From the NCBI GenBank assembly GCA_964613585.1, contig CAZTHL010000010.1:1-62797 (forward strand): DNA of 62,797 nucleotides. The letters run 5' to 3'. The position numbers and the translations under genes are program-made. A model generated the notes under the pieces. That model had not been told where the DNA came from and searched no databases. It saw nothing but the letters and a program-made list of their open reading frames with translations. Numbering within the stretch: position 1 is the first letter of the stretch; each line of letters starts with the position of its first letter. Positions 48,750 to 57,938 of this stretch are shown in pieces. This DNA is from CAZTHL01 sp964613585 (GTDB lineage Bacteria > Pseudomonadota > Alphaproteobacteria > DSM-16000 > Inquilinaceae).

Positions 48750-50912
48750 TCAGCCGCTGCGTGCCCGGTCGACCGCGTTGATGACCGGCGTGGCGCGCAG
48801 GGCCGCGATGATGTTGGACAGGTGCTTGCGGTCCTGCACGTCGATATCGATCAGCATCTCGAAGAAGTCGGCATTCCGGTTGGTGATCTTGAGATTGGTG
48901 ATGTTGCCGCCGTTCTTGCCGATCACCGTGGACAGGGTGCCCAGGCTGCCGGGCTCGTTGGCCAGGATCGTGTGAATGCGGCCGACATGATCCTCCGCCG
49001 AGTCCGCGTCGGCATCCCAGCCGACGTCGAGCCAGCGCTCCGGGGTATCGTAGAAGCTCTCCAGCGTTTCGCAATCGATGGTGTGGATGGTCACGCCCTT
49101 TCCCGTCGTCACGATCCCGACGATCCGGTCGCCCGGTATCGGATGGCAGCACCGGGCGTAATGCACCGCCATGCCGGGGATCAGCCCCCGGATCGGAATC
49201 GAGCCGCCGCGGCTCTTGCCCTGGCGGGCCCGGGCCCGGCCGAGCGGCACCACGTTGCCGGCCTTGGCGCGGTCGGCGGCCCGATGGCCGGGGAAGATGG
49301 CCGCGAACACGTCGCGGGCCGGGGTCGTGCCCGACCCGACCGCCACGTGGAGATCCTCGACGTGGCCCTGCTTGAAGGCCTTGAGGACCCCTTCCAGGGC
49401 CCGCTCGGTGAACTCATAGCCTTCCTGGCGGAACAGCTTCTGCAGCATCGCCCGCCCAAGCTCGGCATATTCCGTCCGCTGCTTGAGGCGCACGAACCGG
49501 CGGATCCGCGAGCGCGCCTTGCCGGTGACGACGAAGCGCTCCCACTCGGGCGACGGCGCGGAGGTCCTCGAGGTGATGACCTCGACCTGGTCGCCGTTGG
49601 CCAGGGCCTGACGCAGCGGGGTGATGCGTCCGTTGACCTTGGCCCCGACGCAGGTGTCGCCGATCTGGCTGTGCACGGCATAGGCGAAGTCGACCGGCGT
49701 GGCGCCGGCCGGCAGGGCGATCAGCATCCCCTTGGGCGTGAAGCAGAACACCTGGTCCTGGAACAGCTCCATCTTGGTATGCTCGAGAAACTCCTCGGGC
49801 CTCTGCGCGTTCTCCAGGATCTCCAGCAGCTGCCGGAGCCAGCGATAATGCGGCCGGGTGGACGGCTCGGCGGCGGCGCCCTGCTTGTAGCTCCAGTGCG
49901 CGGCGACACCGAGCTCCGCCACCTCGTGCATGTCATGGGTGCGGATCTGCACCTCGACGCGCTGCCCCAGGGGACCGATCACCGCGGTGTGCAGGGATCG
50001 GTAGCCGTTCGGCTTCGGGGTCGAGATGTAGTCCTTGAAGCGCCCGGGCAGCGACGCGTAGCGGCCGTGGATCAGGCCCAGGGCCTGGTAGCATTCCCCG
50101 ACCGTGCCGACGAGAACCCGGAACGCCATGATGTCGGTGATCTGCTCGAAGGCGATGTTCTTGCGCTGCATCTTGCGCCAGATCGAGTAGGGCCGCTTCT
50201 CGCGTCCCGTCACCTCGACCGCGAGGCCGCTGTCGGCGAACACCTGGCGCAGTTCGTCCATGATCTCGGCGCTGAAGTCGCGCTCCTGCCGCCGCAGCAG
50301 GGCCAGACGGCGAACCAGGCTCTCGCGGGCGTCCCGGTTGATATGGCCGAAGGCGAGATCCTCGAGCTCGTCCTTCATCTCGTGCATGCCGATCCGCTCG
50401 GCGAGCGGCGCATAGATCTCGAGCGTCTCCCGGGCGATCTGCCGCCGCTTCTCCGCCGTCGGCAGGGCGTCGAGGGTGCGCATATTGTGCAGACGGTCGG
50501 CCAGCTTGATCAGCAGCACCCGGATGTCCCGGGACATGGCCAGGACCAGCTTGCGGAAGTTCTCCGCCTGCTTCGACTGGTCGCTTTGCAGCTCCAGCTT
50601 GGACAGCTTGGTGACGCCGTCGACCAGCTCGGCGATCTCAACGCCGAAATGGTGCTCGATGTCCGCCCGGGTCGCCAGGGTGTCCTCGACCGTGTCATGG
50701 AGCAAGGCGGTGGCGATGGATCCGCCGTCCAGCTTCATGCCGGCGAGGATGCCGGCCACCTCCAGGGGATGCAGGAAGTAGGGGTCACCGGACGCCCGGC
50801 GCTGGCTGCCGTGCGCCTTCATGGAGAAGACGTAGGCGCGATTGATGAGATCCTCGTCGACCGAGGGGTCGTAGGCCTTGACCCGCTCGACGAGCTCGTA
50901 CTGCCGGATCAT
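48750..50912 (-). CDS. rsh: bifunctional (p)ppGpp synthetase/hydrolase, RelA/SpoT homologue
   Basis: 720-residue long RSH enzyme that controls the stringent response. The hydrolase HD domain is intact (LLHDTVEDT, with RIGMHEMKDELEDLAFGHI following); the synthetase domain has the ATP/GTP loops FKDYISTPKPNGYRSLHTAVIGP (cited in part: PKPNGYRSLHTAV); then TGS (FCFTPKGMLIALPAGATPVDFAYAVH, cited in part: TPKGMLIALPAGATPVDFAY) and C-terminal ACT domains. It is the usual single RSH gene of alphaproteobacteria, between rpoZ and acpS on the minus strand. Confidence 0.95.
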   Translation of the reverse strand: MIRQYELVERVKAYDPSVDEDLINRAYVFSMKAHGSQRRASGDPYFLHPLEVAGILAGMKLDGGSIATALLHDTVEDTLATRADIEHHFGVEIAELVDGVTKLSKLELQSDQSKQAENFRKLVLAMSRDIRVLLIKLADRLHNMRTLDALPTAEKRRQIARETLEIYAPLAERIGMHEMKDELEDLAFGHINRDARESLVRRLALLRRQERDFSAEIMDELRQVFADSGLAVEVTGREKRPYSIWRKMQRKNIAFEQITDIMAFRVLVGTVGECYQALGLIHGRYASLPGRFKDYISTPKPNGYRSLHTAVIGPLGQRVEVQIRTHDMHEVAELGVAAHWSYKQGAAAEPSTRPHYRWLRQLLEILENAQRPEEFLEHTKMELFQDQVFCFTPKGMLIALPAGATPVDFAYAVHSQIGDTCVGAKVNGRITPLRQALANGDQVEVITSRTSAPSPEWERFVVTGKARSRIRRFVRLKQRTEYAELGRAMLQKLFRQEGYEFTERALEGVLKAFKQGHVEDLHVAVGSGTTPARDVFAAIFPGHRAADRAKAGNVVPLGRARARQGKSRGGSIPIRGLIPGMAVHYARCCHPIPGDRIVGIVTTGKGVTIHTIDCETLESFYDTPERWLDVGWDADADSAEDHVGRIHTILANEPGSLGTLSTVIGKNGGNITNLKITNRNADFFEMLIDIDVQDRKHLSNIIAALRATPVINAVDRARSG

Positions 50913-51002
50913 GGTGCGCGGCCCCGCCGCCGCGTCCGAGGGGCGGCGAGATCCGGCACGTCGGGCAGGATCGGGGCGGGCGACGCCTCGGCGCCGGCCG
51001 AA

Positions 51003-51425
51003 TCAGGACGCGAAGGGATCCTCATCACCCAGCGGACCACCCTCCTCCTCCGCGCTGTCGACAAAGCTGGGCTCGCTGACCTCGTCGGCGGCGTCCTCTT
51101 CGTCCTCGGCGGCCATGTCGGGCGCCACCCCCTGGCCCATCCAGTCCTCCTCCTCACCGGCCATGAGCTCGATGATCTCCTCCTCGGGCTCCTCGACCTC
51201 GACATGCTTCTGATGGCCGCGGATCAGCGCATCGCGCAGCGCGTCGAGCGAGACCGTGCCGTCGGCGATCTCGCGAAGCGCGATGACGGGGTTCTTGTCG
51301 TTGTCGCGATCGACCGTGAGAGGGGTGCCCGAGGCGATGTCTCGAGCCCTCTGACCGGCCATCATTACCAGCTCGAACCGGTTCGGCACTCGCTCGACGC
51401 AATCCTCGACGGTGACGCGGGCCAT
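51003..51425 (-). CDS. rpoZ: RNA polymerase omega subunit with a long acidic tail
   Basis: 140 residues. The first ~65 are the omega core: MARVTVEDCVERVPNRFELVMMAGQRARDIASG (cited in part: CVERVPNRFELVMMAGQRA), then NPVIALREIADG. The remaining ~70 residues are very acidic (EVEEPEEEIIEL, MAAEDEEDAADE), an extension common in alphaproteobacteria. It helps assemble RNA polymerase and forms a ppGpp site, in keeping with rsh 90 bases downstream. A promoter is visible upstream. Confidence 0.95.
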   Translation of the reverse strand: MARVTVEDCVERVPNRFELVMMAGQRARDIASGTPLTVDRDNDKNPVIALREIADGTVSLDALRDALIRGHQKHVEVEEPEEEIIELMAGEEEDWMGQGVAPDMAAEDEEDAADEVSEPSFVDSAEEEGGPLGDEDPFAS

Positions 51426-51464
51426 GGGCGTGACAGATCCATTGATTAATTTGACCGAACAGCG

Positions 51465-51493
51465 AATATATGCTCCCAGGGTTTATGACGCAA
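51465..51493 (-). promoter_or_regulatory. promoter of rpoZ
   Basis: On the minus strand TTGCGT (51488-51493) and TATATT (51465-51470) are spaced by exactly 17 bases, 40 bases before the rpoZ ATG. This is a good housekeeping-sigma promoter and probably drives rpoZ-rsh. Confidence 0.55.
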
Positions 51494-51563
51494 GCTAGCG
51501 GCGACCCGGCCCTGCCGCCTTGCGCCTTCTCCCGCGATACTTGTTTCGTGCAATAGCTTTGCG

Positions 51564-51640
51564 CGAGCCGGCGGGATTCGAACCCCCCACCCGTGCGGAT
51601 TGGTATAATCCGTTGCGACGAGTGCACTTACGCTCAGCTA
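51564..51640 (-). pseudogene. degenerate tRNA-like sequence
   Basis: On the minus strand there is a T-arm consensus (GGGGG-TTCGAAT-CCCGC, one mispair), a D-arm-like TAGCTGAGCGTAAGTGCA, and a perfect stem CGGAT...ATCCG with a 7-base loop in the anticodon place. But the loop lacks U33, the D stem does not pair, about 11 extra bases separate the D and anticodon arms, and no 5' partner of the CGGCTCG acceptor strand is present. It is probably a broken tRNA or an old integration scar. Confidence 0.4.
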
Positions 51641-51650
51641 AGGATACGGG

Positions 51651-52253
51651 ATGATATTCTACAAGGAAGAACGACTGGCGCTCTTCATCGATGGCGCCAA
51701 TCTCTACGCCGCCGCGCGCTCGCTAGGCTTCGATGTCGACTACAAGCGACTTCTGGAACTTTTCGCAAAGAAAGGTCGCCTTATCCGCGCATTCTATTAT
51801 ACGACCTTGATCGAGGACCAGGAATACTCGCCAATAAGGCCACTAATAGATTGGCTTGACTATAACGGCTACACGATGGTCACCAAGCCCATCAAGGAGT
51901 TCACCGATTCACAGGGCCGGCGCAAGGCCAAGGGCAGCGTCGACATCGATCTTGCCATCGACGCCCTCGAGATGTCGGACAAGGTCGACCATATCCTGCT
52001 GTTCTCCGGCGATGGTGACTTTCGCCGGCTGGTCGACGCCCTGCAACGGCGGGGCGTGCGCGTCACCGTCATCAGCACCATCAAGGCCTCACCGCCCATG
52101 GTGGCCGACGAATTGCGCCGTCAGGCGGACAACTTCATCGAGCTCAACGATCTGGTGCAGCATATCCAGCGGTCGAGCCCGAACCGGGAGCCTCAGGAGA
52201 GCTACGCCGGAAACGACCATGCCGAGACCACCTACTATCGGCAGCAGGCATGA
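51651..52253 (+). CDS. NYN-domain (LabA/DUF88) protein
   Basis: 200-residue PIN-like NYN domain, a predicted metal-dependent RNase. LFIDGANLYAAARSLG, KGSVDIDLAIDALEM and LLFSGDGDFRRLVDALQRRG provide the conserved Asp residues of the active site. The C-terminal ~35 residues are a polar tail. It is frequently found near rpoZ and smpB in alphaproteobacteria (from memory). The ATG at 51651 lies just outside the tRNA-like remnant, with AAGGA upstream. Confidence 0.88.
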   Translation: MIFYKEERLALFIDGANLYAAARSLGFDVDYKRLLELFAKKGRLIRAFYYTTLIEDQEYSPIRPLIDWLDYNGYTMVTKPIKEFTDSQGRRKAKGSVDIDLAIDALEMSDKVDHILLFSGDGDFRRLVDALQRRGVRVTVISTIKASPPMVADELRRQADNFIELNDLVQHIQRSSPNREPQESYAGNDHAETTYYRQQA

Positions 52254-52295
52254 TCCGGGCTGCGCGGCCCGCTCAGGCCCCGCGTCAGGTCCCCG

Positions 52296-52955
52296 ATGGT
52301 GAGCCCGCGCGCGGAGCCTGAGCAACCCGCCCGAGAGTGCCCGCTCTGTCCCCGGCTGGTCCGCTTCCGCGAGGAGAACCGGACGCGCTTCCCGGATTTC
52401 TGGAACGCTCCGGTGGCCTCCTTCGGGCCGCTGGCGCCGCGTCTGCTCGTTGTCGGGCTGGCGCCGGGCCTGCGCGGGGCCAACCGGACCGCGCGGCCCT
52501 TCACCGGCGACTTCGCGGGCGAGCTCCTGTACTCCTCGCTCTTGAAGGTGGGGCTGGCCCGCGGCACCTACGGGGCGGCGGCCGATGACGGGCTCACACT
52601 TGTCGGCTGCCGCATCACCAATGCGGTGCGCTGCGTGCCGCCCGAGAACAAGGTGACGGGCGGGGAGATCGATGCGTGCAACCGGTTCCTGGCGAGCGAG
52701 CTGTCCGCCGTGCCCCGCCCGGGCGTCGTGGTCGCGCTCGGCACGGTCGCCCATCGGGCGGTGCTCAAGGCGCTCGGCCAGCGGGCGTCGGCATGGCCGT
52801 TCGAGCACGGCCGCCTGCACCGCGTGGCCCACGGGCTGACCCTGGTCGACAGCTATCATTGCTCCCGCCAGAACACGAGCACCGGGCGCCTGACCCGCCC
52901 CATGTTCGAGGCGGTTCTCGAATCGGCGTGCTCGGCCCTGGCCCACGGCCGGTAG
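52296..52955 (+). CDS. uracil-DNA glycosylase, iron-sulfur type (UdgB, family 5)
   Basis: 219-residue base-excision enzyme that removes uracil, and probably other deaminated bases, from DNA. N-terminal CPLCPRLVRFREENR and later GCRITNAVRCVPPEN provide the cysteines of a [4Fe-4S] cluster. VVGLAPGLRGANRTARPFTGD is the active-site loop, which lacks the water-activating polar residue of family 4, and SYHCSRQNT is the DNA-inserting loop. This pattern is that of family 5. It starts 42 bases after the NYN gene, same strand. Confidence 0.88.
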   Translation: MVSPRAEPEQPARECPLCPRLVRFREENRTRFPDFWNAPVASFGPLAPRLLVVGLAPGLRGANRTARPFTGDFAGELLYSSLLKVGLARGTYGAAADDGLTLVGCRITNAVRCVPPENKVTGGEIDACNRFLASELSAVPRPGVVVALGTVAHRAVLKALGQRASAWPFEHGRLHRVAHGLTLVDSYHCSRQNTSTGRLTRPMFEAVLESACSALAHGR

Positions 52956-52975
52956 GGACGCCGCCGCCGGCCGGA

Positions 52976-53449
52976 TCAATTGTGCTCGCGCAGGAGGCGC
53001 TGCTTCTGCCGCTGCCAGTCGCGCTGCCTCTCGGTCTCGCGCTTGTCGTATTTCCGCTTGCCGCGCGCCAGTCCAAGCTCGATCTTCGCCAGGCCGCGTC
53101 CGTTGAAGTAGAGCGAGACCGGCACCAGGGTGACACCTTCGCGACGGATCGAGCCGAGCAGGCGATCCCGCTCGCGCCGGTGCAGCAGCAGCTTCCTCGG
53201 GCGCCGCGTGTCATGGTTGAAGCGATTGGCCGGCCCGTACTCCGGGATGTACGCGTTGAACAGCCAAAGCTCGCCGCTGCTCTCGCCGGCGAAGCTGTCC
53301 TGCAGGCTGGCCCGGCCGCTGCGCAGCGACTTCACCTCGGTGCCCTGGAGCACGATCCCGGCCTCCAGGGTCTCGTCGATGAAGTAGTCGTACCGCGCGC
53401 GCCGGTTCTGGGCCACAAGGCGCCGGCCCGGCGCCGTTGCTGCGCCCAT
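52976..53449 (-). CDS. smpB: SsrA-binding protein SmpB
   Basis: 157-residue OB-fold protein that partners tmRNA in rescuing stalled ribosomes. NRRARYDYFIDETLEAGIVLQGTEVKSLR (cited in part: YFIDETLEAGIVLQGTEVKS), SFAGESSGELWLFNAYIPEY and ARGKRKYDKRETERQRDWQR are the tmRNA- and ribosome-binding stretches. The basic C-terminal tail (about 135-157) is intact. It lies 33 bases after dapA on the same strand. No tmRNA gene was recognised in the window. Confidence 0.96.
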   Translation of the reverse strand: MGAATAPGRRLVAQNRRARYDYFIDETLEAGIVLQGTEVKSLRSGRASLQDSFAGESSGELWLFNAYIPEYGPANRFNHDTRRPRKLLLHRRERDRLLGSIRREGVTLVPVSLYFNGRGLAKIELGLARGKRKYDKRETERQRDWQRQKQRLLREHN

Positions 53450-53482
53450 GGTCCGCTCGTCGATGGATGGGGTGGTGGTCGG

Positions 53483-54361
53483 CTATATGCTTATCAGGCC
53501 GGCATGCGCCAGGGCCGCGCGCACGGCCTGCCTCGTCGTCTCCGCGACCTCGATCAGCGGCAGGCGGACCTCGGCGGAGCCACGCCCCAGGACGCTGACG
53601 GCGAACTTCACCGGGGCCGGGCTCGGCTCGAGGAAGAGGGCGCGATGCAGGGGCGCCAGCCGGTCCCGGATGGCCGCCATGCCCGCGATGTCGCCGGCCT
53701 GCCAGCACTCCTGCAGGCGGGCGCACAGCCGGGGCGCGGCGTTCGCGGTCACCGAGATGCAGCCATGGCCTCCCTGAGCCAGCAGGGCCGTGGCCGTGGC
53801 GTCCTCGCCCGACAGCTGGCAGAAGTCGGCGCCGACCGCCTGGCGCAGGGCCAGGGGCCGGGCCAGATCCGCGGTGGCGTCCTTCACGCCGACGATGCGC
53901 GGCAGCTCGGCGAGCCGGGCCATGGTGTCGACGGATATATCGACTGCCGACCGGCTAGGAATGTTGTAAACAATGACGGGTATGTCCGCAGCATCGTGGA
54001 TGGCGCGGAAATGCTGATACAGTCCCTCCTGGGTGGGCTTGTTGTAGTACGGGGCGACGACAAGCGCCGCGTCGGCCCCCGCGCGCTGGGCGAACCGGGT
54101 GAGGGAAACGGCCTCGGCGGTGCTGTTCGAGCCGGTGCCGGCGATGACGGGCACGCGACCCTGCACGCTGTCGACGCACAGCTCGATCACCCGCTGATGC
54201 TCGGCATGGCTGAGGGTTGGCGACTCGCCGGTGGTTCCGCAAGGCACCACACCGTGGCTGCCCTCGCTCACCTGCCAGTCGACAAGGGCCTGGAACGCCT
54301 CATCGTCAAGGTCGCCATCGCGAAACGGTGTAACTAATGCGCAGATCGACCCCTTGAACAT
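53483..54361 (-). CDS. dapA: 4-hydroxy-tetrahydrodipicolinate synthase
   Basis: 292-residue TIM-barrel aldolase that condenses pyruvate with aspartate semialdehyde, the entry to lysine and diaminopimelate (peptidoglycan) synthesis. The Schiff-base lysine is in RIVGVKDATADL (Lys about 161), the active-site Tyr in IVYNIPSRS, and CGTTGESPTLSHAEH is the substrate loop. I chose the ATG at 54361, which gives the standard MFKGSICALVTPF start. It is divergent from the lytic transglycosylase with only 12 bases between start codons. Confidence 0.96.
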   Translation of the reverse strand: MFKGSICALVTPFRDGDLDDEAFQALVDWQVSEGSHGVVPCGTTGESPTLSHAEHQRVIELCVDSVQGRVPVIAGTGSNSTAEAVSLTRFAQRAGADAALVVAPYYNKPTQEGLYQHFRAIHDAADIPVIVYNIPSRSAVDISVDTMARLAELPRIVGVKDATADLARPLALRQAVGADFCQLSGEDATATALLAQGGHGCISVTANAAPRLCARLQECWQAGDIAGMAAIRDRLAPLHRALFLEPSPAPVKFAVSVLGRGSAEVRLPLIEVAETTRQAVRAALAHAGLISI

Positions 54362-54373
54362 GATGGGGACCCG

Positions 54374-56395
54374 ATGGTTGGACGCGGAACTCAATCGACC
54401 TTAGCGTCATCGTCGCGGCTCAGCAAGCCGGCCCGATGCTACGTCGTATACGTATTGGGAATGCTGGCCTGTCTCGGCATGGCCTTCTCCTCCGCGGCGT
54501 CGGCGCGGGTCCTCAGTCAGCAGGATCAGCAGATCTACCGGGCGGCCTTTCGGCACGCCGAGGCGGATGCCTGGTCGGCGGCCCACCAGACGGCCGCCCG
54601 GGCGACCGATCCCGTGCTCCGGGACGTGCTGCGCTGGCTCGAGCTGCGCGATCGACAGGACGACGCTCCCTTCGAGGAGATCGCGCGCTTCGTGCGCGCC
54701 CATCCGGACTGGCCCGGCATCGAGCTTCTGAGGCGGCATGCCGAGCTGGCGATGCCCCTGTCCCTGCCGGCCTCGGAGATCCTGGCCTGGTTCGACCGGT
54801 TTCCGCCGCTCAGCGCCGGCGGCACCTACCTCGATGCCGTGGCCCTGCGCGCCACCGGGCGCGGCGCCGAGGCGGACCGGCTGATCCGGGCGCGCTGGCC
54901 CGATATCCCGCTCGGCGCGACCGAGCAGGACACCATCCTGGCCGCGTTCGGCGATGTCCTCACGCAGGAGGATCACGAGCGGCGCCTCGACACTCTCCTC
55001 TGGCAGGATCGGCAGACCGAGAGCCGTCAGCTTCTGCCGCTGGTGTCCCCCGGCCACAGGGCGCTCGGCGAGGCCCGGATGCGGCTGGCGTCGCGACTGC
55101 CCGGAGTCGACGCGGCCGTCGCCCGGGTCCCGCCGCAGCTGCGCGACCATCCCGGCCTCGTCTACGAGCGCGTGCGCTGGCGCCGGCGTGCCGACCTGAC
55201 CGACGGCGCCATCGATCTGCTCGCCGCCCAGCCCGATGTCCTCTCGCATCCGCGGGTCTGGTGGACCGAACGGAACATCCTGGCCCGGCGGCGGTTCGAG
55301 GAACGGCGGTACCGGGCCGCCTACGACCTGGTCAGCGCGCATCGGCAGTCCGCCGGCCTCGCCCTGGCCCAGGCGGAATGGATGTCGGGCTGGCTGGCGC
55401 TTCGCTTCCTGGATCAGCCGGAGGTCGCCTTCCGGCATTTTCAGCGGCTGCATCGGAGTGTGAGCACGCCGATCAGCCTGAGCCGGGGGGCGTACTGGAG
55501 CGGACGGGCACTCGAGGCCATGGGGCGGATCAGCGACGCGCAGGCCTGGTACGGCGAGGCGGCCCGATTCAGGACCGCCTTCTATGGCCAGCTGGCGGCG
55601 GGGCGCCTCGATCAGCCGTCCGTGGCCTCCCTGCCGGTCGCCCCGGCGGTGACGGCGGCCGACCGGTCCGCGTTCGAGGCCAGCCCGTTGGCGCGCAGCG
55701 CGCTGGCGCTCCATCAGATCGGCGAGGCTCGGCTTGCCGAGCGGTTCGTCCGCCACCTGGCCCTGAACGCCGGGTCGGCGACGGATTTCCACCTGGTCGC
55801 CGAGCTTGCCCGAAGCATTGACAGCGTCTACCTGGCGATCCGGGTCGGCAAGGCGGCCGTGCGCGAGGGCGTAGAGCTGATCGAGGCGACCTATCCGATC
55901 GTCCCGCTGCCCACGGCCGATCAACGGGTCGAGCCGGCGCTCGTGCTCGCCCTGATCCGGCAGGAGAGCGAGTTCCGCCTGGACGCCGTGAGCCGGGCCG
56001 GCGCGCGCGGACTGATGCAGCTGATGCCGGCCACGGCGCGGGCCGTGTCGAGCGGCCTCGGCATCGCGCACGACGTGTCCCTGCTGACCTCCGACGCCCT
56101 TCACAATGTCCGGCTCGGCTCGACCTACATCGCCGACGGCGTGGAGCGCTTCGCCGGCTCCTATGTGCTGGCCATCGCGGCCTACAATGCCGGCCCGACC
56201 CGGGTCCTCGGCTGGGTCGACGAGCTCGGCGATCCGCGGGACCCCGAGATCGACGTGATCGACTGGATCGAGAGCCTGCCGGTCTACGAGACCCGGAACT
56301 ACGTGCAGCGGGTGCTCGAGTCACTGCAGGTGTATCGGCTGCGGCTGGGCGATGCGGCCCGGGTGCGCGCCCTGGAGAAGGATCTGGCGCCGTGA
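54374..56395 (+). CDS. soluble lytic murein transglycosylase
   Basis: 673-residue periplasmic enzyme that cuts peptidoglycan to 1,6-anhydro products. A signal peptide (VVYVLGMLACLGMAFSSAASA, cut near residue 43) precedes a long helical superhelix domain (about 50-500) and the SLT domain: ALIRQESEFRLDAVSRAGARGLMQLMPATA (cited in part: RQESEFRLDAVSRAGARGLM) with the catalytic Glu in RQES, GSTYIADGVERF and AIAAYNAGPTRV. Gene order beside dapA suits cell-wall growth. It overlaps the HAD gene by four bases (GTGA). Confidence 0.92.
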   Translation: MVGRGTQSTLASSSRLSKPARCYVVYVLGMLACLGMAFSSAASARVLSQQDQQIYRAAFRHAEADAWSAAHQTAARATDPVLRDVLRWLELRDRQDDAPFEEIARFVRAHPDWPGIELLRRHAELAMPLSLPASEILAWFDRFPPLSAGGTYLDAVALRATGRGAEADRLIRARWPDIPLGATEQDTILAAFGDVLTQEDHERRLDTLLWQDRQTESRQLLPLVSPGHRALGEARMRLASRLPGVDAAVARVPPQLRDHPGLVYERVRWRRRADLTDGAIDLLAAQPDVLSHPRVWWTERNILARRRFEERRYRAAYDLVSAHRQSAGLALAQAEWMSGWLALRFLDQPEVAFRHFQRLHRSVSTPISLSRGAYWSGRALEAMGRISDAQAWYGEAARFRTAFYGQLAAGRLDQPSVASLPVAPAVTAADRSAFEASPLARSALALHQIGEARLAERFVRHLALNAGSATDFHLVAELARSIDSVYLAIRVGKAAVREGVELIEATYPIVPLPTADQRVEPALVLALIRQESEFRLDAVSRAGARGLMQLMPATARAVSSGLGIAHDVSLLTSDALHNVRLGSTYIADGVERFAGSYVLAIAAYNAGPTRVLGWVDELGDPRDPEIDVIDWIESLPVYETRNYVQRVLESLQVYRLRLGDAARVRALEKDLAP

Positions 56396-57072
56396 CTCGC
56401 ACAGGGGAGATCACGGCGTGCGTGTTCGATGCGTACGGGACGCTGCTCGACCTGCAGTCCCCGCTGCAGGCCTGGCAGGCCGAGCTGGGCGACCGTGGCG
56501 CCGCCCTTTCGGAGATCTGGCGGCTCAAGCAGCTCGAGTATGCCTGGTTGCGCAGCCTGATGGGACGCCATGCCGATTTCTGGCAGGTGACCGTCGATGC
56601 TCTCGACTTCGCGCTGGACGCCACGAGCATCCGCGACGCCGCCCTCCGCCAGGGCCTGCTGGACAGCTATCGGCGGATCCGAGCCTATCCCGAGGTGCCG
56701 GCCACGCTGCGCCAGCTGGGTGACGCCGGCCTCCGGCTCGCCATCCTGTCCAACGGGTCGCCCGACATGCTGAGGCAGGCGACCGAGCGCGCGAATCTGT
56801 CGATCCCTTTCGAGGACGTCCTGTCGATCGAGGCGGCCGGGATGTACAAGCCGAGCCCGGCGGCGTACCGGCTCGCCGTCGACAGGCTGGACCGACCGGC
56901 CCAGGCGATCTGCTTCGTCTCGGCCAACGGCTGGGACGTGGCGGGCGCGGCGTGCTTCGGCTTCCGCACGGTCTGGCTGAACCGGTCGGGCCGGCCGCGC
57001 GAGCGGCTTCCAGCCGCGCCGGCGGCGACGATCCCGGATCTGGGGTCGCTGCCCGCCGTGCTTGGCCTCTGA
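56392..57072 (+). CDS. HAD-superfamily haloacid-dehalogenase type II protein
   Basis: 226 residues. ACVFDAYGTLLDL carries the nucleophile Asp; ILSNGSPDML is motif II (Ser and Asn); MYKPSPAAYRLA holds the Lys; FVSANGWDVAGA is motif IV with Ser, Asn and Asp. This pattern (FDAYGTLLD, SNGSP, SANGWDxxGA) is that of L-2-haloacid dehalogenases; a phosphatase-type activity is also possible. It starts at a GTG that overlaps the transglycosylase stop, and its stop overlaps the next ATG by one base. Confidence 0.9.
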   Translation: MTRTGEITACVFDAYGTLLDLQSPLQAWQAELGDRGAALSEIWRLKQLEYAWLRSLMGRHADFWQVTVDALDFALDATSIRDAALRQGLLDSYRRIRAYPEVPATLRQLGDAGLRLAILSNGSPDMLRQATERANLSIPFEDVLSIEAAGMYKPSPAAYRLAVDRLDRPAQAICFVSANGWDVAGAACFGFRTVWLNRSGRPRERLPAAPAATIPDLGSLPAVLGL

Positions 57073-57938
57073 TGAGCTTTCGGGAAGGGGGCATCAGCGC
57101 CCGGGATGGCGCTCGCCTGTATTTCCGCGACTACGGTCCGCGGCTCAGCGACCGGACAACGGTGGTGTGCCTGCCCGGGCTGACCCGCAACTCGGCCGAC
57201 TTTCATCTCGCCGCCGCGCGGCTCTGCCGCGACCGTCGGGTCGTCTGTCCCGACTATCGAGGGCGGGGCCGCTCGGACCGTGACCCGGACTGGCGGCATT
57301 ACGGGCCCCGATCGGTGCTCGGCGACGTGGGGGATCTCCTGACGGCGCTCGACCTGGGACCCGTCGTCGTCATCGGCACCTCGTTCGGCGGGCTGCTCGC
57401 CATGGCCCTGGCCGTTGCCCGCCCGACCGCCCTGAGCGCGGTCGCGCTGAACGATGTCGGCCCGGAGCTCGACGGAAACGGGCTCGACCGGATCCGCGAC
57501 TATGTCGGCAAGGACCGCCCGCACCGCGACTGGGACGAGGCCATCCACGACATCAAGACCCTGTTTCCCAACATGTCGGCGCCGGAGCCCGCGGAGGAAG
57601 GGTGGCGCCGGCTGGCCGAGAACACCTGGCGTCGCGGCGAGGACGGCCTGCTGCATCTCGACTTCGACCCGCGGCTGGTCCGGACCCTCGAGACACCGGA
57701 TCGGCTGCCCGACCTCTGGCGCCTCTTCGCGGCGCTTCGCCGCTTCCCGCTCGCCTGCATCCGGGGTGAGGTCTCGGACGTTCTGTCCTCGGAGAGCTTC
57801 GACCGGATGCGGCGTTCCCGACCGGACATGATCGCGGCGACCATCGAGGGGGTCGGCCACGCGCCGTACCTGGGAGAGCCGGCCGCCTGCGCGGCCCTCG
57901 ACGCGCTGCTGTCCGCAAGCGACGATGGCCGTCGCTGA
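57072..57938 (+). CDS. alpha/beta hydrolase
   Basis: 288 residues. CLPGLTRNSADFHLAAARL (oxyanion strand), nucleophile GTSFGG, acid in GEVSDVL and histidine in GVGHAPYLGEP. It is a relative of the hydrolase at 18939-19784, sharing LTRNS-DF, a CPD-x-x-GRG-x-S motif and LNDVGPE. The substrate is unknown. It sits in a tight run (HAD, hydrolase, dehydratase) with 1- and 14-base overlaps, so the three are co-translated. Confidence 0.87.
   Translation: MSFREGGISARDGARLYFRDYGPRLSDRTTVVCLPGLTRNSADFHLAAARLCRDRRVVCPDYRGRGRSDRDPDWRHYGPRSVLGDVGDLLTALDLGPVVVIGTSFGGLLAMALAVARPTALSAVALNDVGPELDGNGLDRIRDYVGKDRPHRDWDEAIHDIKTLFPNMSAPEPAEEGWRRLAENTWRRGEDGLLHLDFDPRLVRTLETPDRLPDLWRLFAALRRFPLACIRGEVSDVLSSESFDRMRRSRPDMIAATIEGVGHAPYLGEPAACAALDALLSASDDGRR

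Noticed and set aside
48636..51449. 937-codon plus-strand ORF opposite acpS, rsh and rpoZ
   Set aside because: Spans three well-supported genes on the other strand and has no recognisable domain; an artefact of high G+C.
51426..51650. Two-piece (permuted) tmRNA gene
   Set aside because: The T-arm-like end resembles tmRNA, but no ANDN-type tag frame, no coding-piece 5' end and no CCA were found.
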